A stretch of DNA of 25,315 nucleotides, taken from the NCBI RefSeq assembly GCF_938045405.1, contig NZ_CALIMW010000255.1:1-25315 (forward strand), given 5' to 3'. The stretch is from an uncultured Campylobacter sp. (lineage in GTDB: Bacteria; Campylobacterota; Campylobacteria; Campylobacterales; Campylobacteraceae). Numbering within the stretch: the first letter of the stretch is position 1; every line of letters starts with the position of its first letter. The position numbers were made by a program, and so were the translations under genes. The notes beneath the pieces were generated by a model. That model saw only the letters and a program-made list of their open reading frames with translations. It made no database searches and was not told the origin of the DNA. Positions 1 to 8,232 of this stretch are shown one piece after another.

Positions 1-374
1 CTCTCCTCGCTGCTTGCGACCACGCGGTAGTTTATGCCGAGCACGCCCGCTTCCTTGATCGCTTTGCTTGTCCAGTTACCCGTGTTGGCGTATTCTGCGA
101 CGCCGCCTGCGTATAGGTTCATCGGCACCTGCGCGAATTGCAGGCTCGCGCCGCCTTGCAAAAATAAAATCGTAAAATCGTCCGAAAAGCCGTAGAGATC
201 GCGTACGCGGTCCATCGCGCTATGCAGAACTTCCTCAAAAATTTTGGTGCGGTGCGAGATCTCCATTATCGAAAATCCCAGCCCTGCGTAGTTTAGCAGC
301 TCCTCTTGCGCCTGCTTTAGCACGCCCAGCGGGATGGTGCTAGGTCCTGCGCTAAAATTTAAAACCCTATCCAT
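1..374 (-). CDS. serC: Phosphoserine aminotransferase SerC, N-terminal part
   Basis: PLP enzyme that converts 3-phosphohydroxypyruvate and glutamate to phosphoserine in serine (and pyridoxal phosphate) synthesis. The translated N-terminus begins MDRVLNFSAGPSTIPLGVL, the typical SerC opening with its FSAGPS loop. It continues with the family segments MEISHRTKIFEEV and LFLQGGASLQFAQVPMNL. About 124 codons are visible; the rest, including the PLP lysine, lies beyond the window edge. The ATG is preceded by a strong AAAGGAGG ribosome site with good spacing. The gene begins 10 bases after the xseA stop, so it is the last visible gene of a ubiE-xseA-serC unit, the same order I recall in C. jejuni. 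serB lies 14 kb away, so both later steps of serine synthesis are in this window but not together. Confidence 0.95.
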   Translation of the reverse strand, partial: MDRVLNFSAGPSTIPLGVLKQAQEELLNYAGLGFSIMEISHRTKIFEEVLHSAMDRVRDLYGFSDDFTILFLQGGASLQFAQVPMNLYAGGVAEYANTGNWTSKAIKEAGVLGINYRVVASSEE

Positions 375-384
375 TTTGCCTCCT

Positions 385-1551
385 TTAGATGATTTTTGCA
401 TTTTTGCTGAGCTGCTGCGAGCAAAGGACGAACTCGTCGCCCGCGGCAAGCTCGCCCAAGCTCACCGTTTTGCCGCCCTTTTGGATTTGAACGAGGTCTT
501 TGGTGATCTCAAAAAATTTCGCCTTTTGCGCCAAAAGCTCATCCTTAGCGCTTAGCGTATGCTCTGCGGTGCTTAGCTTGGAGGCCACGAAGCTTTTAAA
601 TTTAAGCTCGAAATTTAAAAGCTTTGCAAGCGAGCCTGAAATTTTTGGCTCGACCGATTTTGATTTAAGCTCTAAAGCTGCGAGGCTCAGCACGTTTTGT
701 GCGGATGAAATTTTATCTTTTATCAGCCTATCAAACGCGTCGCTTATGCCGTCTAGGCTCTGAAAGATCGCGCAAATATCGGGCAGCAGGTCGATCATCG
801 CGGCGGTGGGCGTGAGGCTTCGGTGATCGGCTACGAAATCGCTGATGCTAAAATCGATCTCGTGCCCGACCGCCGAGATGACGGGCGTTTTGGCTGCGTA
901 GATCGCGCGCGCCAGAGCCTCGTCGTTGAAGCACCACAGATCCTCGCGCGAGCCGCCGCCGCGAGCGATTACGATCGCATCGTAGCCCTTTGCGTCGGCT
1001 ACGCGCAATGCGCTTATGATCGAAGCAGGCGCGCTCTCGCCTTGCACTAGCGCGTTATACAGATCGATCTTGCAAAGCGCGAAGCGGTCCTGCGCCGTGC
1101 GAAGCATATCCGCCTGCGCCGCGGAACCCGCGCTTGTAATGATCGCGATGCTTTGGGCAAATTTCGGAAGCTGTTTTTTATGTGCGGCATCAAAAAGCCC
1201 CTCTTTGCTAAGCTTATCTTTTAGCGCGGCAAACGCCGCTTCCAGTTCGCCCTCGCCGCTTTTGCGTATATTTGATACCTGGATCTGATACGCGCCCGTG
1301 GGAGCGTATAGCGAGACCTTGCCGCTTACGATGAGCTTATCGCCGACGGCGGGGATAAAATTTATCCGCGCGGCGTTAAATTTAAACATCGCGCAATCGA
1401 TCGCCGCGCTTGCGTCTTTGATCGTAAAATACCAGTGCCCGCTCGTGCTTTGAATTCTAAGCTTAGATATCTCGCCCTCGACTTCGACGAAGCTAAAGCT
1501 CGTCTCCAAAAGCGTCTTAGCTTGGGCGTTTAGCTCGCTTACGCTAAGCAT
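385..1551 (-). CDS. xseA: Exodeoxyribonuclease VII large subunit
   Basis: Large subunit of exonuclease VII, which degrades single-stranded DNA to oligonucleotides together with XseB (not in this window). The 388-residue product has an N-terminal OB-fold DNA-binding region (about residues 1-100, with GHWYFTIKDASAAIDCAMF). The catalytic domain shows VIARGGGSREDLWCFNDE and then SAVGHEIDFSISDFVADHRS, the characteristic XseA signatures. The frame stays open 27 codons further upstream, but that extension is cysteine- and arginine-rich and is a shadow of ubiE. The start MLSVSELN fits the family and overlaps the ubiE stop by 8 bases, suggesting translational coupling. The C-terminal third is helical and lysine-rich, as usual. 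Length is at the short end for the family. Confidence 0.95.
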   Translation of the reverse strand: MLSVSELNAQAKTLLETSFSFVEVEGEISKLRIQSTSGHWYFTIKDASAAIDCAMFKFNAARINFIPAVGDKLIVSGKVSLYAPTGAYQIQVSNIRKSGEGELEAAFAALKDKLSKEGLFDAAHKKQLPKFAQSIAIITSAGSAAQADMLRTAQDRFALCKIDLYNALVQGESAPASIISALRVADAKGYDAIVIARGGGSREDLWCFNDEALARAIYAAKTPVISAVGHEIDFSISDFVADHRSLTPTAAMIDLLPDICAIFQSLDGISDAFDRLIKDKISSAQNVLSLAALELKSKSVEPKISGSLAKLLNFELKFKSFVASKLSTAEHTLSAKDELLAQKAKFFEITKDLVQIQKGGKTVSLGELAAGDEFVLCSQQLSKNAKII

Positions 1552-2272
1552 CGTCGCTCTTCCGCGCGATTTTCTCCGCGATGAAAAGCGTGCTGACGTC
1601 GAAGCTGAAGCCCTTTTGCACGCGCAGCTCAAAGCCCGCGTTTTTGAGCTTTTCGCTAAAGCTCGCGGCGTCTAGGAAGCTGCCGATGGAGCTTGGCAGA
1701 TACTCGTAGGCTTCTTTATTTTTCGAGATAAAGGCGCCGATTTTGGGCAAAATTTTGCTCACGTAAAAATCTCTGATTTTAAACGCGAGCCCGCCGCTTG
1801 CGGCTTTGGTAAATTCCAAAACCACGAGCGAGCCGCCCGGTTTGATGATCCGATTAAACTCCGCAAGCGCCGCGTCCAGCTCCACGACGTTTCTTATGCC
1901 ATAGCTGATGCTTAAAATATCCACGCTTGCATCATCTAACGTCGTGGCGCCCGCGGTTGCTTTGATAAACTCGCAGCCAGGGAATTTTTGCCTCGCCACT
2001 TCGAGCATCCCTTCGCTAGGATCGATCCCTACGATCCGCTCGATCTGCACGCCGTGCTGAGCCGCGCCGTCGCGCCATGAGCTTATCATATCGCCCGTAC
2101 CGCACGCGACGTCGGCGATACTCACGAGCCTTCCTTTAAGCTTTTCAAGCGTTAGTTTGACCGCTTTTTTGCGCCACGAAACGTCCACGCCGAAGCTGAT
2201 GGCGCGGTTTGCCAGATCGTAGGTAGGCGCGATCTCATCGAACATCTTTATGATTTTTTCCTGTTTTTGCAC
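1544..2272 (-). CDS. ubiE: Demethylmenaquinone methyltransferase UbiE/MenG
   Basis: SAM-dependent C-methyltransferase for the last step of menaquinone synthesis; Campylobacter respires with menaquinones. The 242-residue protein shows the class I methyltransferase fold: motif I ADVACGTGD (residues 53-61), GIDPSEGML (82-90), the family-typical SISYGIRNV (121-129) and KPGGSLVVLEF (144-154). The N-terminal MFDEIAPTYDLANRAISFGVD is the standard UbiE opening. The start codon is GTG, giving MQKQEKI; it is preceded by AAGGA at suitable spacing, and the product aligns from the first residue with what I remember of Campylobacter UbiE. It starts 9 bases after the CHAD gene stop and overlaps xseA by 8 bases, so the three probably share a transcript. 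Confidence 0.95.
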   Translation of the reverse strand: MQKQEKIIKMFDEIAPTYDLANRAISFGVDVSWRKKAVKLTLEKLKGRLVSIADVACGTGDMISSWRDGAAQHGVQIERIVGIDPSEGMLEVARQKFPGCEFIKATAGATTLDDASVDILSISYGIRNVVELDAALAEFNRIIKPGGSLVVLEFTKAASGGLAFKIRDFYVSKILPKIGAFISKNKEAYEYLPSSIGSFLDAASFSEKLKNAGFELRVQKGFSFDVSTLFIAEKIARKSDDA

Positions 2273-2281
2273 GGGCTTTCC

Positions 2282-3700
2282 TTATTCGTATGCTTTGATT
2301 TTGCGCAGCGATTTTTTCAGAGCGCGCAAAAGAGCCTCTTTTTCATTTAAAATTTTTTCCTCCAGCTCGGCGCGGCGGTCGTTTAAGCGGGCGTCCAGAG
2401 CCAGCAGATACGCAAACGCGACGCCGCTTTTATCGCTTGCTTTTTGATAGATCGCGATGAAATTTTGCCACACGCTGATATCTTGCAGCGCGCCGAAATC
2501 CTCGCAGACGGCCTTGGTGCGTTTAAACAGCTCCCTGACGCAGCCCTCATCAAAGCTTCTTACAAAAATTTCAAGCGCGTATCGCAGCCTCTTTAGCCCT
2601 ATACGCGCGTCGTGAAATGCCTGCAGCGATGAGCCTTGCTTTAAATTTTTTAGCTCCGCGCGCAAGCTTTTAATCAGCTTGCAGAGGCGGGCGGAGGCGA
2701 ACTTTTTTGAAATTTTTTCATATTCGCTGCGTGCGTAGATGCCGTCCGCGCCGCTTAGAAAGCCGCTAATAGCGCCGCTTAAATTCGTAAATTCCGCGCT
2801 AGAAAGAAATTCCAAAATTTTATCCTCCGAGCGCTTCGCGATAAGATTTAGCTGCTGCAAAAAGCTCGCAGGCGCGTCGTCGGCTTTTAAAAACTCCGCA
2901 AAAACGTGAAGGTCTCGCAGCTGATTGCTGCGGCTCATAAATTCTGCGAGGAGTTTTAAAATTTCATCCTTTTTTTCAGCTTCGAAAAGCGGCGCGGATA
3001 GCTTCAAAACGGCTCTAAATTTACGAATCTGCACGCGCAGCTCGTGAAGCGCTTCGGGGGCTAGGCTTTTTTGATATTCGCTCTTTGCGCCGCACGCCCT
3101 CGTCCACGCTAGCTCAAGCGCCAAACGCGCGAGCTTAACGCTGTCCGCATAGGGCGGCGCGAAAAATTTAACTCGGCTAAATTTTTTAAAAACGTTGCGG
3201 GCGTGCGCGAAATCAAGCGAGCGCGGCGGTACGCCGTAGCGCGCCAGATAGCGGCTTTTGTAGCGGTAATCGTCTGTGATCTCGCAAAAATCGGTGCTGC
3301 CGAAGGTTTTTACAAAATCAAAATTTGTGCTTGCCGCCTCGCTTTGAAATTTCGCTCGTAAAATCACGAGCGTACTTAACTCTCCGCCGTAAAGCTCTAA
3401 CCAAAACTCCGCCTCGTCGTTAGCAAAGCCGTAGCGGTTCTTTTGCACGACGCGGGCGATCCTGCTTTTTAAAGCCTCTTTGAAATCATCTTTTGAAATT
3501 TTAAAATTTAGAGTTTGTCTGTCGAGATCCTCTTTTTTGTGGTGCAAAGAGCACTCGTCGTTTTGGCGGATGTAGTAAATTTCGGGATAGAACGAAGTAT
3601 AAAACCAAGCGATCTTTACCTTGCGACATTTTAGCCCCGCACGCTCTAGCGTCCGCAGAATCGAATCGTCGCTCAATAAAAATTTACGCTTAGTTTGCAT
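2282..3700 (-). CDS. CHAD domain protein with a degenerate N-terminal CYTH-like domain
   Basis: CHAD domains are helical, basic, polyphosphate-binding modules; the physiological role here is unknown. The 472-residue product has an N-terminal part (about 1-170) resembling a CYTH/triphosphatase domain: KRKFLL at the start, YYIRQND, and a closing EITDDYRYKSRYLARYGVP. The acidic residues of the usual ExExK catalytic motif near the N-terminus are missing, so enzyme activity is doubtful. The CHAD part (about 185-470) shows the two expected conserved helices, HELRVQIRKFRAVLKL and HDARIGLKRLRYALEIF, rich in His, Arg and Lys for phosphate binding. It lies between perR and ubiE, with its own likely promoter in the 48-bp gap behind perR. 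The ribosome site GGAG lies 6 bases before the ATG. No transfer signs. Confidence 0.85.
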   Translation of the reverse strand: MQTKRKFLLSDDSILRTLERAGLKCRKVKIAWFYTSFYPEIYYIRQNDECSLHHKKEDLDRQTLNFKISKDDFKEALKSRIARVVQKNRYGFANDEAEFWLELYGGELSTLVILRAKFQSEAASTNFDFVKTFGSTDFCEITDDYRYKSRYLARYGVPPRSLDFAHARNVFKKFSRVKFFAPPYADSVKLARLALELAWTRACGAKSEYQKSLAPEALHELRVQIRKFRAVLKLSAPLFEAEKKDEILKLLAEFMSRSNQLRDLHVFAEFLKADDAPASFLQQLNLIAKRSEDKILEFLSSAEFTNLSGAISGFLSGADGIYARSEYEKISKKFASARLCKLIKSLRAELKNLKQGSSLQAFHDARIGLKRLRYALEIFVRSFDEGCVRELFKRTKAVCEDFGALQDISVWQNFIAIYQKASDKSGVAFAYLLALDARLNDRRAELEEKILNEKEALLRALKKSLRKIKAYE

Positions 3701-3725
3701 ACCCGCTCCAAAAATAAAGTGGGTA

Positions 3726-3734
3726 ATAATAGCA
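3726..3734 (-). promoter_or_regulatory. Candidate extended -10 promoter for the CHAD-ubiE-xseA-serC unit
   Basis: On the minus strand the short gap between perR and the CHAD gene reads TGCTATTAT, an extended -10 element preceded by a T-rich run, about 26 bases before the CHAD start codon. Campylobacter sigma-70 promoters rely on an extended -10 with T-rich upstream sequence rather than a -35 box. It resembles the lpxB and lipoprotein promoters in this window. Confidence 0.5.
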
Positions 3735-3748
3735 GAAAATTCTTTAAA

Positions 3749-4159
3749 CTATCTACACTTTTCGCAGTCTTCGACCGTAGCCGTGATATTTAGCTTGCGG
3801 ATGAAATTGCCCGCTTTGCGCTCGATGTTTTTCAAAACGTCCTTATTAAAGGCATCATCCATGAAAAGATCCGTGACATTGCCGCATTTTTCGCATACGA
3901 CGTGGATGTGCGGCATCTGATAAATGTCGTAGCGGCTCTTTTTATTCGGCGCATTGACCTCGACTACGACGCCCTCGTCGAGTAGGGTGTTTAAATTTTT
4001 ATAAACCGTCGCTAGCGAAATAGATGGATAGTCCTCCTTGATCCCCTCGTATAGGTCATCTATACTTGGATGTTCGTGGCGATCTAGCACCTTTAGGATG
4101 CACAATCTTTGAGGAGTTGCTTTCAAACCGCAAGTTTTGAGTAGTTCTACGTGGCTCAT
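3749..4159 (-). CDS. perR: Fur-family peroxide regulator PerR
   Basis: Metal-dependent repressor of the Fur family. The 136-residue protein has the N-terminal GLKATPQRLCILKVL segment, a winged helix-turn-helix with the recognition segment SISLATVYKNLNTL (about 46-59), and a dimerisation/metal domain with HIHVVCEKCG. Two CxxC pairs, Cys89/Cys92 and Cys132/Cys135, form the structural zinc site typical of PerR. I assign PerR rather than Fur because of close resemblance to C. jejuni PerR as remembered and because of its place next to dxs, as in C. jejuni. It starts 65 bases after dxs ends, with an AAGGA ribosome site. A Fur-type palindrome overlaps its likely -10, pointing to autoregulation. The metal choice (iron or manganese) cannot be read from sequence. 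Confidence 0.9.
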   Translation of the reverse strand: MSHVELLKTCGLKATPQRLCILKVLDRHEHPSIDDLYEGIKEDYPSISLATVYKNLNTLLDEGVVVEVNAPNKKSRYDIYQMPHIHVVCEKCGNVTDLFMDDAFNKDVLKNIERKAGNFIRKLNITATVEDCEKCR

Positions 4160-4184
4160 TTTTGTCCTTCAAAAAATTTTAAAG

Positions 4185-4195
4185 TGATATTATCA
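4185..4195 (-). promoter_or_regulatory. Candidate PerR/Fur-type operator overlapping the perR -10
   Basis: An 11-bp perfect inverted repeat, TGATATTATCA (arms TGATA and TATCA around one base), lies 26-36 bases before the perR start. On the minus strand it reads TGATAATATCA and contains GATAAT, a plausible -10. Its half-sites resemble the TGATAAT half-site of Fur-family boxes in a shortened 5-1-5 form. The position suggests self-repression. This is inference from pattern only. Confidence 0.4.
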
Positions 4196-4224
4196 AATTT
4201 TACTTTAAACAAAGTTGATATTAA

Positions 4225-6057
4225 CTAATACTTTTTATCACTTAATATTCGCTCGGTTAGAGTTTGGATATCCAAGCCCAAGCTACGCTCCACGTCGGCA
4301 GTCTTGCCGTGCGGTAAAAATATATCGCCGAACTCAAAGCTCACGATCTTTACGTCCGAAATTTCATTTTCTTGCAAAAATGCGCTTAAAATTTCACCGA
4401 CGCCGCCTTTTTTGGCGTTATCGCTAAAGACGTACCAAATTTTATCTTTGCGAGCTAAGCTTCGCAAAAACTCGGCGTCCAAAGGCTTTGCAAAGACTAG
4501 ATCCACGACGTCCGCTTCGATCTGCCCCTCCAGCGCCTCGGCCGTTTTATACGCTCTGCCCGCGCCGTTTCCGTAGCCGATGAGCGCTACGTGTGCGCTA
4601 TCGCTGCGCTTTAAAAACACCGATTTTGCAAGTTCTACCGCAAATGCGCCGGTCTCGTCGCAGCCCAAGATAAAGCTTCCGCGCGGATAGCGGATCGCCA
4701 AAACCCCATCGTGAGCGTAGGAATACTCGATAATCCGTTTAAAGCTCGTCTCGTCCCGTGGCGCGCACATGCTGACGTTTGGTATCGCGTTTAAGAAGCT
4801 CACGTCAAAGACCCCCTCGTGCGTCTCGCCGTCCTCGCCCACGATGCCCGCGCGATCCATCGCAAGGACTAAGCTTAAGTTCATAATCGCCGCGTCGTGG
4901 ACGATCTGATCGAACGCGCGCTGCATGAAGGTCGAATATATCGTAACGTACGGCTTAAAACCTTCGCGCGCCATCGCAGCCATCGAGCTTAGCGCGTGAG
5001 GTTCGGCGATCGCTACATCCCAGAAGCGGTGGGGAAATTTCTCGATCAGTTTATCCATGCCGGTGCCGCTTGGCATCGCGGCAGTTACGCCCACGACGTT
5101 TTCATGCTTGGCGGCCAAATTTAAAAGCGCTTCGGCATAAATTTGCGTGGCACTTTTGGCGGCGGATTTTTTCTTAAATTCTCCGCTTTGAATATCGAAA
5201 GGCCCTACGCCGTGCCAGCTCTCCAAATAGCCCTCGGCCTTGTCATAGCCTTTGCCTTTGATCGTCTGAGCGTGCACGACGACGGGCTTGCGCGCGCTTT
5301 TTGCCGTCTTTAGCGCCGATATGAGATCGGCTAGGTTGTGGCCGTCCACCGGGCCGATGTATTCGAGCCCCAGCTCCTCAAAATACATCCCCGGGATGAT
5401 GAGCTTTAAGGAATTTTCAAAGCGCTTCGCCATATATGTCGCGCTTTGCGGAGCGTGGGAGAGCAGTTCTCTTACGTGGGATTTAAATTTTTGATAGGTC
5501 TCGCCCGCCATCGCTTGGCTTAAGTATTTGCTAAAGGCGCCGATGGGCTTGCTGATGCTCATTTTGTTGTCGTTTAGGATGATGATACAGGGCAGGCGCA
5601 GATCTCCTAACTCGTTCATCGCCTCGTAAGTCATGCCGCCACTCATCGAGCCGTCGCCGATGAGTACGACAGGCACGCGATCTTCGTGCTTTAGGCTTAT
5701 CGCTTTTGCCGCGCCCACGGCTAAAGAGATCGACGTCGAGGCGTGTCCTGCGACGAAGTAATCAAATTTGCTCTCGCTGGGCTTCGTGTAGCCGCTGATA
5801 CCGCCGAACTGCCTAAGCGAGCCGAACTCCTCCCAGCGGTCCGTTAGAAGCTTGTGTGCGTAGCTTTGGTGGCTTACGTCGAAGATAAACGGATCGTTCG
5901 CGGCGTCGAATACATAGTGCATCGCCACGATGAGCTCGACCGCGCCCATGTTTGAGCTTAAATGGCCGCCGTTTTTGCTCACGACTTCGATGATGCGCGC
6001 CCTGATCTGCGTGCAGAGCTCCCGTAGCTCCTCTAAACTTTTATTTTTAATATCCAC
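4225..6057 (-). CDS. dxs: 1-deoxy-D-xylulose-5-phosphate synthase
   Basis: Thiamine-diphosphate enzyme that joins pyruvate and glyceraldehyde 3-phosphate, the first step of the MEP isoprenoid pathway. The 610-residue protein is full length. Visible motifs are GGHLSSNMG (30-38, catalytic His32), the TPP-binding GDGSMSGG (134-141) through NDNKMSIS (162-169), and in the pyrimidine-binding domain DRAGIVGEDGETHEGVFDVSFL. The start is GTG, with a purine-rich stretch inside the end of hisC. The gene overlaps hisC by 11 bases, so it depends on hisC transcription and probably on coupled translation. In motile Campylobacter, fliF, fliG and fliH stand between these two genes; here nothing remains of them. 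Confidence 0.96.
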   Translation of the reverse strand: MDIKNKSLEELRELCTQIRARIIEVVSKNGGHLSSNMGAVELIVAMHYVFDAANDPFIFDVSHQSYAHKLLTDRWEEFGSLRQFGGISGYTKPSESKFDYFVAGHASTSISLAVGAAKAISLKHEDRVPVVLIGDGSMSGGMTYEAMNELGDLRLPCIIILNDNKMSISKPIGAFSKYLSQAMAGETYQKFKSHVRELLSHAPQSATYMAKRFENSLKLIIPGMYFEELGLEYIGPVDGHNLADLISALKTAKSARKPVVVHAQTIKGKGYDKAEGYLESWHGVGPFDIQSGEFKKKSAAKSATQIYAEALLNLAAKHENVVGVTAAMPSGTGMDKLIEKFPHRFWDVAIAEPHALSSMAAMAREGFKPYVTIYSTFMQRAFDQIVHDAAIMNLSLVLAMDRAGIVGEDGETHEGVFDVSFLNAIPNVSMCAPRDETSFKRIIEYSYAHDGVLAIRYPRGSFILGCDETGAFAVELAKSVFLKRSDSAHVALIGYGNGAGRAYKTAEALEGQIEADVVDLVFAKPLDAEFLRSLARKDKIWYVFSDNAKKGGVGEILSAFLQENEISDVKIVSFEFGDIFLPHGKTADVERSLGLDIQTLTERILSDKKY

Positions 6058-7156
6058 TCAAAATCTCTCCCAGAGCGCCCAAGACGCGATCGTTTTGCTC
6101 AGGCGTACCGATCGTGATGCGCACGGCGTTTAGCCCGTAGCTTTTTAAATTTCTAATGATGATGCCGCGGCGCAGAAGCTGCTCGCAAAGCTCGCTACTA
6201 TCTAGCGGCGGGCTAAGTTTGAACGTGATGAAATTTGCGTAGCTAGGGATAAATTCTAAGCTTCGCTCGCGTGCAAAATCCTCGAAGCGGCTCATCTGTG
6301 CGGCGTTGTTTTGCAGGCTCTTTTGTACGAAAGCCTCGTCTTTTAGTGCCGCAATCGCCGCTGCGAGGCTAAGCGTCGTGATGTTAAAGGGCGGTCGTAG
6401 CTTATAAAGCGCGCTTATGATTACGCGCGGCGCGATGCCGTAGCCTACGCGCATACCGCCCAGGCCGTAGACCTTTGAGAAGGTGCCTAGATAGAGCACG
6501 TTTTTAAAATTTTGAATTAAAAGCTTAGGATCAAGCCTCTTGCGTTCATCTTTAAACGCCGCAAATTCGTTGTACGCAGCATCGATCACCAAAAGCGTAT
6601 CCTCATCCACGCTACGAGCGAACTCATACACCGCCTCCGCATCCAAGCACTCGCCAAGCGGGTTATTCGGCACGCACAAAAAGATGACCGAAATTTCATC
6701 CCTGTGCGCGTTATAAATTTTTAAAAGCTCGGCTAGATCGTGCTCCTGCGCGCTCGTTTTGTAAACCTTAGCCTCGCAGTGGCTTGCGTAGATGCCGTAC
6801 ATCGCAAAAGTGACGCCCGCTTGCAGTATCGCGCGGCGCGAATTAAGCTTGGCATGCAGCGCAAACTCGATGATCTGATCGCTGCCCGCGCCGATGATGA
6901 TATTTTGCGGCTCTACGCCGAATTTCGAGGCGAGCGCCCCCTTTAGCTCATACATCGAATCATCAGGGTAAAGATGCGCGCGTGCCGCGTTTTGCGCGAT
7001 CGCCTCCTGCACCGCCTCGCTCGTACCGAAGGGATTTTCGTTGCTGGCAAGCTTTAGCACGTCCTGCTTGCGGATACCAAACTCCCGCACCACAAGCTCG
7101 ATCGGCTTGCCTGCTTCGTAATTGCTTAGATTTTCTACAAATTCGTTAAATTTCAT
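6047..7156 (-). CDS. hisC: Histidinol-phosphate aminotransferase HisC
   Basis: PLP-dependent class II aminotransferase of histidine synthesis; in many bacteria it also acts on aromatic keto acids, which would suit its place after pheA. The 369-residue protein shows KLASNENPFG (35-44), the VPNNPLG loop (162-168) and the PLP lysine in TFSKVYGLGGMRVGY (Lys228). The frame opens with GTG then ATG. I chose the ATG (product MKFNEF) because GGAGG lies 6 bases before it but only 3 bases before the GTG, and because known Campylobacter HisC begins MKFN. The ATG shares one base with the pheA TGA stop (TGATG). Its 3' end overlaps dxs by 11 bases. Confidence 0.95.
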   Translation of the reverse strand: MKFNEFVENLSNYEAGKPIELVVREFGIRKQDVLKLASNENPFGTSEAVQEAIAQNAARAHLYPDDSMYELKGALASKFGVEPQNIIIGAGSDQIIEFALHAKLNSRRAILQAGVTFAMYGIYASHCEAKVYKTSAQEHDLAELLKIYNAHRDEISVIFLCVPNNPLGECLDAEAVYEFARSVDEDTLLVIDAAYNEFAAFKDERKRLDPKLLIQNFKNVLYLGTFSKVYGLGGMRVGYGIAPRVIISALYKLRPPFNITTLSLAAAIAALKDEAFVQKSLQNNAAQMSRFEDFARERSLEFIPSYANFITFKLSPPLDSSELCEQLLRRGIIIRNLKSYGLNAVRITIGTPEQNDRVLGALGEILSGY

Positions 7157-8232
7157 CACTCCCCTCCGTTTATATAGCTTCCCAGCCAGGTGACTTCGTG
7201 TCCGTTTTTCTGCGCGTTTTGCAAAACGCGCGCTACCCGCTCGTCGTCGATGTGTCCCTCAAAATCGACATAAAAGACGCATTTAAAATCCTTAAGCTTA
7301 ACAGGGCGGCTTTCAAGCTTGGTTAAATTTATCCCCTCGTTGCGAAACATCTGCAAAAAGTCCACGAGCCCGCCCGGGCGGTCGTCGGTTTTGGCTAGGA
7401 TGCTCGTTTTGTTGCGGTCGCTCTTTTGGTTTTTAAAGTCGCTCAGCACGAAAAAGCGCGTGCGGTTGGCGGAGTTGTCCTCGATCTTTTGAAACATCAT
7501 CGGCACGCCGTAAAGATCGGCGGCGATCTTGGAGCAGATCGCGGCGGAGTGCGGCGTGGCAGCCGCCATCTGCGCCGCAAGCGCGGTCGATTTGGTCGCG
7601 GTAAATTTAACGCCGCTAAGGCCGTGATCATCTAAAAATTTAAGGCACTGATTGTATCCTTGCGGATGCGAGAATATCTGATCTACCGTGCTTACGTCGT
7701 CGCAGTGGCTCGCAAAGCAGTGGTGGATATCCATATAAATTTCGGCGACGATCTTGACGCCCTCGTATTTTCGCAAGCAATCAAGCGTCGCTCCCACCGC
7801 GCCTTCGGTGTTGTTTTCGATCGGCACGACGCCGTATTTGGCCTCGCCGCTATCAAGCTCCTTAAAGACCGCCTCGATGTTTGAGAGCGGCAGATAGGAG
7901 CTTACCGCGCCGAAGCGGCTCTTGGCGGCTTGGTGCGAATAGGTGCCGAAAGGCCCTAAAAACGCGACGATCTGCGGCTTTTCTAAATTTCGCGAAACCG
8001 AGAAAATTTCAAAAAATATCGCCTCGATCGCCTCTTTGCTTAAATTTCGCGCCTTTCCGCCGTCTAATCTGCTGATGATTGAGCGCTCGCGCTCCGGGCG
8101 GTAGATTGCGCTGCCCGCGGTCTGCTTCAGCTCGCCGATCTTTTTGACAAACCCCATGCGCTCGTCGATAAGGCGCAAAATTTCATCATCCAGCCTGTCG
8201 ATACAAACGCGCAGATCATCGATATTTTGCAT
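7156..8232 (-). CDS. pheA: Bifunctional chorismate mutase / prephenate dehydratase PheA
   Basis: Converts chorismate to prephenate and prephenate to phenylpyruvate for phenylalanine synthesis. Three domains are visible in 358 residues: an AroQ-type chorismate mutase (1-85, with RPERERSII), prephenate dehydratase (about 88-265, with FLGPFGTYSHQA, VPIENNTEGAVG and SANRTRFF) and a C-terminal ACT regulatory domain (about 275-355, with GGLVDFL and LESRP, the usual phenylalanine-binding segments). Feedback inhibition by phenylalanine is expected. The frame opens GTG-ATG; the ATG is preferred because GGAGG stands 6 bases before it. It is coupled to hisC through a TGATG junction. In C. jejuni a HAD hydrolase gene precedes pheA, as I recall; here a repeat-rich ORF takes its place. 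Confidence 0.95.
   Translation of the reverse strand: MQNIDDLRVCIDRLDDEILRLIDERMGFVKKIGELKQTAGSAIYRPERERSIISRLDGGKARNLSKEAIEAIFFEIFSVSRNLEKPQIVAFLGPFGTYSHQAAKSRFGAVSSYLPLSNIEAVFKELDSGEAKYGVVPIENNTEGAVGATLDCLRKYEGVKIVAEIYMDIHHCFASHCDDVSTVDQIFSHPQGYNQCLKFLDDHGLSGVKFTATKSTALAAQMAAATPHSAAICSKIAADLYGVPMMFQKIEDNSANRTRFFVLSDFKNQKSDRNKTSILAKTDDRPGGLVDFLQMFRNEGINLTKLESRPVKLKDFKCVFYVDFEGHIDDERVARVLQNAQKNGHEVTWLGSYINGGE

Noticed and set aside
1552..1632. A longer xseA start, 27 codons upstream
   Set aside because: The extension is a shadow of the ubiE 3' end, has atypical composition, and the internal ATG matches the family N-terminus.
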